DNA of 64,000 bases from Macrophomina tecta (Eukaryota; Ascomycota; Dothideomycetes; Botryosphaeriales; Botryosphaeriaceae), in assembly GCA_024180945.1 (NCBI GenBank), contig JAKSGN010000006.1, positions 744,001-808,000 of the forward strand, written 5' to 3'. Shown here piece after piece: positions 56,392-64,000 of the stretch. The first letter of the stretch is position 1, and every line of letters begins with the position of its first letter. The position numbers and the translations under genes were made by a program. The notes under the pieces were generated by a model. That model was not told the DNA's origin and searched no databases. It saw only the letters and a program-made list of their open reading frames with translations.

Positions 56392-58284
56392 ATGAATCGA
56401 CAACCCGTCCTCTCGCCCAACTTCCACCACTACCCTGCGCAGTCCTTCCATGACCCGGCCCTTGCTTCGGTGTCGACGCTGTCGTACAGGTCCTTCCAGC
56501 TCCCCCATCGGACCGCGGAGCTTCCCGCCGGCTACAACCCAACACCACTGCCTCCGCGCCCGCCAGCCGCAAGGATGAGCTACGCCATGGCCTCCGACGA
56601 CGAGCTTGCCCAGCTGCAGAAGCTTTCCAACGAGTACCAGCCCGAGGCCACCGTGAGTGCCGTCGCTGCGCCCCGCCCGCACGCCGTTGCTGTTGCTGTG
56701 CTGTGCTGTTGCTGACTGCCCGCAGGGCCCGCTCGTCGGGCCAAGACAATCCACGGCCGCTATCACGACCGAGTACGCAAACGGCGACCCCGTCTATCGT
56801 GCGAAGACCCAGGTTCGTGTGCTCGCCGTGCTCGCCCTGCCCGCCTAGTGCCCCGACGCTGAACTCGTGCCAGAACCTGCCCTACAAGTACTCCCACTAC
56901 CGGACGTGTCGCGGCGATGGACACTGCGGTTGGAGAGGTATGCACTGCCGTCCCACGCCAGTGACGCTCTCGCTGACATGGCGCACAGCCGTGGCCTTTG
57001 GCTACTTCGAAGCTCTCCAGCGGATAGGCGACCGGGGCAAGTTCCTCGAGGAGCAGAGCCGCCTGCGCTCGCTCGCCAACTTGCTTAACCAGATCGGCCT
57101 GCAGGCCGACATGTACGAGGACTTTTCCGACGAGACCTTGGGCCTGCTCCGCAAACTGGCTCAGCAGCCCACTGCCGACGATGCCCCTCTGCTAGACGCC
57201 TTCAACGACCTCATGGCTTCGATGGGTATCATCACCCACCTCAAGGCAGGTGTCCACATGACGGCTGTGTGCGACCTATGCTAACCTTAGCCCTCGCAGC
57301 TCTTGACCAGTGCTTGGATCCAGACTCATTCCCAGGACTTTGAGCCATTCCTGTTGGGCCAGGACTTGCAGCAGTACTGCCGGGCTTCGGTCGAAGCCAG
57401 TAACTGCGAAATCGAGCACGTCACTCTGACGGCCCTTTTCCAGGTCCTGCTCAAGCCTGCTGGCTTCGCTTTAGAGGTCCTGTACCTGGACCGCAGCGCT
57501 GGCAATGAGGGAGACATGTACCGGTTCGATGCGACAACTCACGACGGAATGCAGATCATGGATGCTCCTACCGTGAGATTGCTCTACCGACCGTAAGCAC
57601 TCCTTCCTCGGCCGAGCACGTTTATTTCGGTACATTCTGACTGTATCTCAGTGGCCACTATGATATTCTGTACAAGGCAGATGAAGTCCAGCACACGATG
57701 GCGCCTCAGATGCCGACTCAGGTCGCTGTCAATCTCGCGCCCCACTTCAACGAAGATTACGTGCATATGAACAGGGAGTTCTCGGACGTACTAGCTTACA
57801 TTCCTGGCATGGGTCCTCAGAGTTTCGCACCTAGCCTCGGGCAGCCGTCGTACATGTCTGATCCCTTCGCAACTTTTTCACCAACTCCGGCCCAGCCGCC
57901 ACAGCCGACACCTCAGCTTTACTCGCCGTTGCCAGTCTCCCATGCCCCGGACTATGCGGCACCCAGCGTTCCTCTCGAGGCGCCACCCGTGGCCTTGTCC
58001 ATCCCCCCGTCCGGAAAGGTTGAGCGCGGAGGTCCATTTAGACCGTCTGCATACGAGTTGAAGCAGGACTTTGTATCTGGTTCTTCCCATTCACCCACAT
58101 TCCAGACATCTATCTTCAAGAAGTAGGTCATGTTTCGAAAAGCAATCGAACAGAGCTGACGCAATGCAGTTCTCATTACAATACTGCGCATTTCCTGAAT
58201 CCAGATTTTCAACCAGAGGAATGGTCACCAGATACGGAGTATTCCTCCAATAGCCGAGGACGCCACAAGTCCACATCTCAATAG
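56392..58284 (+). CDS. Otubain-type (peptidase C65) deubiquitinase with long tails
   Basis: Cysteine protease that removes ubiquitin. Exons are 56392..56652, 56726..56812, 56874..56937, 56989..57245, 57300..57592, 57652..58122 and 58170..58284, giving 515 residues. The catalytic loop RTCRGDGHCGWR has Asp131 and Cys134; the helix AVAFGYFEALQRIGDRGKFL follows. LLTSAWIQTHSQDFEPFLLG and VEASNCEIEHVTLTALFQVL are typical of otubains, and GHYDILYKADE provides the catalytic His323. N-terminal (about 1-85) and C-terminal (about 335-515) Pro/Ser-rich extensions are longer than in animal OTUB1. The intron after THLK (57246..57299) begins GCAGGT rather than GT; a GC-AG intron best restores the conserved LKLLTSA. 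The other introns are GT-AG. Confidence 0.9.
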
Positions 58285-59479
58285 CGCGCATAAATGTTCG
58301 CGTCACATCCTTGGTCGGAACCCGCAGCTTCGAGTTCTATTCGATCAATCGTGGAACCGCGGCTGCGCTTGCCCAGCCATTCGAGTCGTCGTTGCATAGC
58401 ATCCTTACGAAAATTCAGCGAATGCAGTCATCCTTTACCAGTCATCTTTTCAAGCATCGGCTTGCCTCCTTTCCCGCGTCTATCATATCCACTCCCGGTT
58501 TTTTTTTTTTTTTTTTTTTTTGGCGCAGCCTAAACAGTCACCAACAGTTGTCCATTTTCGATGTTCGCATTATATCTTTTAGGAAACGCCCGTCACGACC
58601 TCAATAAGACCATCTGCCTCAGGGTGCCCTTATCTTGGAAATTTTTAGGCATTACCTTCTATCCTACTCTTCCACCTTATTAAAAACTCCAAAGCTGCGC
58701 CAGCTGAAAGCACTGTTGGTTGCGATGTCTCTCTTTCTTTTCTCGGCTTTTCCCCATCTAAGGTAGCACTCGAATAATCCAGGCCGCCCAAACCCGTATC
58801 TTTGTCTCTTTTATTTTTTTTTCCTTTGCCCCGTATTCTCTTAACCAACAACTTTTTGTTACCTGTCTACAATCAGCACTGCTCCGGCTGGCATTCTACG
58901 GGAAAAACGGTGTTTTTTGTCAAATGCTCTCGGACATTGGAATGGAACTGAGATGAGCTGCTTTAGGAGTCGCCGGAGTCAGGCCTTTATATAAACAAAT
59001 TGTCCGCTGTAATGGAAAGCATAATATTAGCAATGGAAAACGGCATCCACGATAAAAAGCAAATTCCAAGGTTGTGCATTCACATAGTGAGAACGGTGGT
59101 TTGGGTGTCTTGGGATCATCTGTTTCACGGTTTCGAAGCGCTCATAAGCAGGATCCCTGGGCATGCATTCATCATTAGAGCACACTAGAGTAAGTTTCAA
59201 GCATAGATTGACAGCAGCAAAAGGGTATCTATGTCAAGCTTTCGTGGGCCTTGATGCAAGCTCGCTTCCTTTTTCCCCTTCTTCCTCCTTCCCTCCAAAG
59301 AAAAGAGATGATACGGCCACATACATAAATGAGAGTTTCCGTAACGTCATGGACCGAGAGAATGGTTCAATATCTGGAATCGTGACCATTTGTCGTTTCA
59401 CCCGGATACACGAGAGCGTTTATTTTGTTTTACAATCTCTCTCTTTTTTTTTTTTTTACCATTGTTTCGCGGTCATCGC
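58285..59479. other. Convergent spacer between the otubain gene and SNX3
   Basis: About 1.2 kb between two 3' ends, with T23 at 58499-58521 and T14 at 59444-59457. No exon or RNA gene is recognised. Confidence 0.5.
58499..58521. repeat. Poly-T tract, 23 nt
   Basis: Uninterrupted T23 in the 3' flank of the otubain gene, about 215 nt after the stop codon. Confidence 0.85.
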
Positions 59480-60269
59480 TCACCACTGGTTGCGGTCCCA
59501 GTTTGGATCTGTGGAAGCGCACAGGGCGTCGAATGTCAGTATACGCCTTCTATGACTTTGTCTTCCGATGTTTGAGGGAGCTATCCAGCTTATGATCGCA
59601 CTCCTCCCTCCAATCGACCTCGATGTCGATATTCCTTTCCTCTCAGCCCCAACAAACAGGGCAAGGGAAATGAAAGAGACGCGGCCAGGTGTATTATTCA
59701 TTTATTGAAACTCACCTTGCACGAAAGCGGCCAGGACCTTGCTGCCCGTCTGCAGCAGCGGGTGGCCGACGACGATCTGCAGGAAGCGCTGCAGGCCCTC
59801 GCGGCGGTGCTCGATGACGTCGTCGGAGAAGCGGTTGGTGAAGACTTTGCCGGGCAGAGGGGGGATAGTGACGCGGGCCGACTCGCGCTCGAGGATGTCG
59901 CGGAAAGCCTCGAAGTCCGAGTAGCGTCGGCGCACCGAGGATTGCTTCAGCTTGAAGGCCGGGATGTTGGTCTTCATGCTGATCTCGTACGTCGTGTACA
60001 TGCCCCGACCGGTGCCGTGGGTTTGCGGGTTGCGGACCTGTTGGGCGTGGTGGGGTTGGCTGGTTAGCTTGTGGGGTGTGTTGTATAAGTGTGCTTGTTG
60101 TGCGTTGTGACATTTGGGGCTATGGAGGCGGGGGGTTGTATGTGAAAGGATCCGTAAGAGCGGCGGTGGGAGCGCTTGGGAGGGGACGCACCTCAATCTC
60201 GAGGAAGTTCTCCGGAGGTCCGTACAGTTCCTCGTATGTTTGGGCGCGGGAGTCGGGAAGCGACTGCAT
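59480..60269 (-). CDS. SNX3: Sorting nexin 3 (Grd19-like PX protein)
   Basis: PX-domain protein that binds PI3P on early endosomes and recycles cargo to the Golgi with retromer. Three exons, 60192..60269, 59716..60037 and 59480..59508, give 142 residues, normal for the family (introns 154 and 207 nt). It starts [20 protein letters not shown] then [16 protein letters not shown]. The PX domain has [20 protein letters not shown] and [20 protein letters not shown], with the RRYSDF PI3P-binding motif. It continues [20 protein letters not shown] and [20 protein letters not shown]. The last nine residues, DPNWDRNQW, sit on a separate exon; without that splice the frame stops a few codons past FVQGEFQ and the conserved C-terminus is lost. 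Confidence 0.93.
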
Positions 60270-61797
60270 GGCGCTGGGGAGCTTCTTTCCACCGGTGGCA
60301 GCCAGTTTGGCGGTTGTATGCGGGAATTATGGGGATGATTTGTGTAGTGCTTGCGCGGCTCTAGCTGGCGGGCAACGGAGCCGAGGCTGGATGCGAGAGC
60401 GTTCAGGGTTGTGCTCGAGCTTCGCGCGTGGTGCAGCTATGCAGGATTCGGTGTTGCGGCTGTGGATGGCACGAGGCAGCAGGTCGGGAGGCTTCGCCGA
60501 CGTGCGCGGATGTCAGAGCTCTCGTGTGACGCCTGGGGATCGGCGGTCGAGCGTTGAGTGGATCGGGATGAGAGCTCGTGTCGTGTGCGTGCAGCTGCGG
60601 CCAGTGAAGATCGTATACGTGCGTGCGTGCGTCTGGTGCAGTGGGTTGGCGGCGACGCGGAGCGGAGAATTGAGGACAAGGCTGGTCAGCAGGCAAGGTA
60701 GGAGAGGTAGAAAGTGGTGGTTTCAGCGTGAGGCAGAGAGAGTGAGGGGCACCGCAAAGGATCCATCCCGGCAAGAACGCACACGCCAGCGGCACGGTCA
60801 GCCCCCGCCGGCGGACGGTGGATGAGCCTACCCGTAGGGGAAGCAGGTCCAGTATCAGCGTTGGCTGGTTTCTCCCAGCTTCCACACGTGTCACGGCCGC
60901 CCACTCTGCAGACCGATTGCCAGGTAAGCATGCCCATGCCGCACAGTTGCGAAGATTTTGTGTTGCTGACACACGTGAAGGAGTGCGCTTTGCCCGCACG
61001 CTGTGCGTCCCCTCTGTCGGCCTTGATTACCGTTGACCTCGCCTCAAGGCGCCCCGCCAGCTCATCTCTTCCGTACTACACCAACATACGTACATCACGA
61101 GAACCCACACGTTTAATATAACTTCTGCTTCAGACTCTGCACGGGACCCGGTCAGCTCGTAAGTTGAGCCTCGCCAGTTGTGCTTTCTTCCTGCGATCTC
61201 GGTCCTCTCTTCCCGATGAGCGGTGGGATGTGATCTTGAGCTGCGCGGATCTTCCGGAGGCCAGGTCATGATGTGATCTCCGGCGGTGTACCAGCCCGCA
61301 TCCGAGAACGCGTGCCCACAATCCTAGCGTCCTATTTTCATCCCCTTCTGTAAATCGTCATTGCGGCAAAATATTCGCTTTGGCTTGATCCCTGGTTCTC
61401 TTTGTGCAAATTGCGCTTTCCCCAGTACATTTCTGTATGTTCCTGCTCGCGCATCCCTGTACCCTGACCTGAAGTGCTTTCAAGAAGTCTCTTTAGAAGT
61501 AAAGAAATGTAAGGGAGCAAAGCACTGGACCAGAAGAATCTCTGAATGCCATAGCGATGCTAACCAAGCTATGCACAGCCTTTTCAGCAATCTACAGCAT
61601 TCGCGGAGCAGCCTAATCCTCCAGTCGTAATAATTTCTTCGGTTAGCAACATCCCGTGCGTCCTTCATGCCATATTAGGCAACCCAGCACCACTAGAAAG
61701 ACATCCCGTCTTGTACAGGAGACAATTTGCTGATCAAGCAGCAGTACGCAGCTCCTCGCCATCATTTCCACCCTGCAAGGACGTTCAAGATTGCATA
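60270..61797. other. Divergent region between SNX3 and the DUF7704 gene
   Basis: About 1.5 kb that must include both promoters. The left part is GC-rich with overlapping frames on both strands (up to 249 codons) that look like bias shadows. No family motif or RNA gene is recognised. Confidence 0.5.
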
Positions 61798-62338
61798 ATG
61801 GCCTCATCCCTTCCTGCCTTTCCACGCTTCGTGTTTACCATCTTCGAGCCAATCTCACTGTTTGTGTAACCATCCTCGCCTTCTCGAGTCATTGACACCG
61901 ACGTATTCCAGCATTGCCGGTTTTCTGGGTCCCCTGATCTCTCCGCAATTCTTTGCTGCGTCTCAATTGGCAACGAGCAAAGATGTAGCGGAAGCTCACG
62001 TGCTCACTCCGACGGAAAACGTCCTAGCTCTCCAGCTCGGAAACACGTACTTGCTATTGGGTCTTCTCGGCTTGTTCATTCTCAACACCACCTTGGACCT
62101 CCCAACCGTAAATGCATATCTGGCTGCTCTATGGATCGGAGACATTGGCCATGTCCTCGTCACCGGCTGGGGCCTGGGATTAAAAGGGACACTCAACTTC
62201 CTCGCGTGGAATGCCGTAACTTGGGGCAACATTGGCGTCACATTGGCTCTCTTCTCTGTCAGGACCCTCTACTTCCTCGGATTCTTTGATAAGCAGAAGA
62301 GCGGCCCCAAGATTGGTCGGAAGAGCAAGCGGACGTGA
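61798..62338 (+). CDS. DUF7704-type small integral membrane protein
   Basis: A 164-residue membrane protein of a fungal family without known function (DUF7704-like). Exons are 61798..61865 and 61912..62338; the 46-nt intron is the shortest in the window. It starts MASSLPAFPRFVFTIFEPIS, the hallmark N-terminus of the family, and joins LFV to IAGFLGPLISPQFFAASQLA. Helices follow at LGNTYLLLGLLGLFILNTTL, YLAALWIGDIGHVLVTGWGL and WGNIGVTLALFSVRTLYFLG. The cytosolic C-terminus is basic (KQKSGPKIGRKSKRT). The donor GTAACC at 61866 is chosen because it alone keeps the frame and supplies V before IAGFLG. Cellular location is not evident; there is no dilysine or other retrieval signal at the end. Confidence 0.82.
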
Positions 62339-63282
62339 TTAGAAATCGCACATTAGGGCGATTGGGACGGGTCAACTCCCAAAAAGAACACGGGGAGTGG
62401 TATGCTTGACCCCTGAAGCCCTCTAACTTGGTATTCTACAGCTACTGACGTGATGCATCAGGTGGGGCGTTCGTCGCTCTCACTTTGCATCCGTAGCAGT
62501 CAGGTACGCGCGAAGCGCACTAAAATTGAAAACGAAGATTTATTATGTCTACCTCCGAAGCATGGAACTTGAAGACGGTAATCGTTGGCTACGCGGGAGA
62601 GCGGATCTACGCGGTGGATTTCGTGAGTTGTTGCTCTGTGAGCCTGGAGCAGTGGCCTGCGTCAAACCGGTCGGTCGGTCGGGCCATGAATGCTCCTTCA
62701 CGAGTTAGCTGTGAGAGGGATTGCGTGCGCAAATAAACGGCCACGCCGAGCCAAAGAAGCCAATCAGCGTTATATCCGCATGGACGGTACCCGTTGGTAT
62801 GGATGGCCTGCATTTGGAGTGGGAGTTGGCCTTTTTTTTTCGTGACCTAAACGGGTAAGGCCCAAGAAATGGTTGTCAAAGTGAGGCCCACTGTCAGTTC
62901 AACACCACCCCAGCCTCTGGCTACAAAACCCGGCCAACCCCACCAAAAGAACACCGCGTTTCTTTGCTTTCCATCAAAATCCTGCTTCGCAAGCGAACGA
63001 CGCGTTCCTTCGCTCCACTTGCGACGAGCCTCTGCGCATCTTCAACCCCTCGCGACTCAGTGCTGACAAGCCTCGCGCCTCAGTTTGCGCATTGCACAAC
63101 GTGTTGCTCATCAGTTGGTAAGCTCACCCCCGGCTTCAGCATCCAGCAAGCCCATTTACAACATGCGGCGCGTCGTGACGCGTGCGCCTGAGTTTCCACT
63201 CCGCTCAACGCGCCTGCACAGATGCTGCTAATAGCTCAACCTGACAGAATACCGTCAGTCTTGGAGTAGATCGCATCGAACC
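62339..63282. other. Spacer between the DUF7704 gene and the last gene
   Basis: 944 nt. Frames of 60-75 codons show no motif. The segment after about 62870 is C/T-rich and probably the promoter and leader of the next gene. Confidence 0.5.
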
Positions 63283-64000
63283 ATGGCTTCCATGGCTCCT
63301 ATTACTCCTCCTCCGTCAGCTAAGAAAAGTCACCGCCGCGCACATTCGACTCCGGACTGCGTGTCTGCCGACAGCTCTTGCGACGACGCGCTTCCTTCGC
63401 CTTCGCTCGAGCCGTCCACTCCGATTAGCCCGGTTGAGTCTCGTCATGGTGGCATCTCTATCAACCCAGACACGCCTATCACGCCGCCTTCGGCCGGTAA
63501 GTCTCTACATATATACCAGTGATGAGAACAGCTTCGCCCTACGCTGCTACTGATACTCTACGTCCCTCTCACACTTACTTCACCTCACTTTCAGATGGTG
63601 CTGATCTCAGTCCCACAGGCCTTACTCGCCCGGAGAAGACTTGCCATGATGGTCGTTCCAAGAGCGTGGGATTGCCTGAGCCGGTCGCTGAGAGCAAGCC
63701 GATCTTCGAGTTTGACATCTCCACTGACGATCCCGGCAAGCCAGTTGAGCGTGTTTCGCCGCCCCACGACAATGATATCGCTGCCATCAACACCCGAATT
63801 GCGATAGACCGCATCGAGGGAACCACTCGACGCGCCCCACTGCTGACGTCTCGCTCGGACCCGGCCGGCTTGAACTCGATGACGATCCGCGAAGTTTCTC
63901 AGCCAACTGATGGTACGACGATGTCCCTTAAGCAGCTATCTCAGACTGACCTCAAAAAGCGACCTTTGTCCAAGGCCACTACGGTCAGGACGTCTTCTCG
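63283..64000 (+). CDS. Unrecognised Ser/Thr/Pro-rich protein (5' part, cut by window)
   Basis: I do not recognise this gene. Exon 1 is 63283..63496 and exon 2 starts at 63595 and is still open at the edge (98-nt intron); about 206 residues are visible. It starts MASMAPITPPPSAKKSHRRA and has many Ser/Thr-Pro sites (SLEPSTPISPVES, INPDTPITPPSA), as in targets of proline-directed kinases. After the intron it reads DGADLSPTGLTRPEKTCHDG, IFEFDISTDDPGKPVERVSP, and DIAAINTRIAIDRIEGTTRR. The visible part looks disordered with basic patches; any folded domain should lie beyond the edge. The frame is clean across the splice, so it is very probably real. Confidence 0.7.

Noticed and set aside
60437..60999. 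Overlapping long frames on both strands upstream of SNX3
   Set aside because: GC-rich promoter DNA open in several frames at once; no family motif in any.

Overview
The window is nuclear DNA of a filamentous ascomycete (Pezizomycotina). The evidence is many short GT-AG introns of about 46 to 120 nt with CTGAC/CTAAC branch sites, moderately GC-rich coding DNA, Zn2Cys6 transcription factors, and lineage-typical genes (SUR7/PalI, Atg29, Rho3, DUF7704, a CysG-like siroheme enzyme). I cannot fix the class with confidence; Dothideomycetes or a neighbouring group would fit. I rebuilt exon by exon, from frame continuity and splice sites, about 27 protein-coding genes. The first (Rogdi/RAV2) runs off the left edge and the last (unknown) off the right edge.

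Layout. 1-7.8 kb: RAV2 (-), a SUR7-family membrane protein (+), siroheme synthase (+) and ATG29 (+). 7.8-13.6 kb: a gene-poor stretch, a Zn2Cys6 regulator with a 487-nt intron, a wrecked RTA1-like pseudogene (-) and a doubtful small membrane ORF. 15.6-22.5 kb: RPL37/eL37 (-), a GPALPP/DUF3752 protein (-), the kinetochore protein Sos7 (+) and a second Zn2Cys6 regulator (+). 22.5-29.6 kb: a decayed ORF, a 2OG-Fe(II) oxygenase (+), an AT-rich spacer and a UAS/UBX membrane protein (-). 31.2-41.6 kb is compact: RAC1 (-), CMS1 (-) head-to-head with CENP-T (+), SHY1/SURF1 (-) head-to-head with VMA22 (+), and deoxyribose-phosphate aldolase (-). 42.5-50.3 kb: RPS27 (-), MIX17 (+), RPS9 (-) head-to-head with RPL21 (+), and RHO3 (-). 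51.2-64 kb: CWC25 (-) head-to-head with CSN2 (+), an otubain-type deubiquitinase (+), SNX3 (-), a DUF7704 membrane protein (+) and a partial unknown gene (+).

The content is mostly housekeeping: ribosome (eL37, eS27, uS4, eL21, Cms1), splicing (Cwc25, the DUF3752 protein), kinetochore (Sos7, CENP-T), V-ATPase assembly (Rav2, Vma22), mitochondria (Shy1, Mix17), ubiquitin and signalosome (UBX protein, Csn2, otubain), polarity GTPases (Rac1, Rho3), endosome recycling (Snx3) and autophagy (Atg29). Many genes form divergent pairs on short shared promoters. I see no biosynthetic cluster, CRISPR array, intact transposon, tRNA or rRNA.

The points most worth a second look are three consecutive microexons (18, 17 and 15 nt) encoding switch I of Rho3, a probable GC-AG intron in the otubain gene, an RTA1 pseudogene broken by frameshifts and an A-rich tract, unusually long introns in the aldolase and one regulator, introns placed immediately after the start codon, and several small ORFs of unclear status. 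I did not find a convincing new multi-gene system. All gene structures come from reading the sequence by eye and have no transcript support here.
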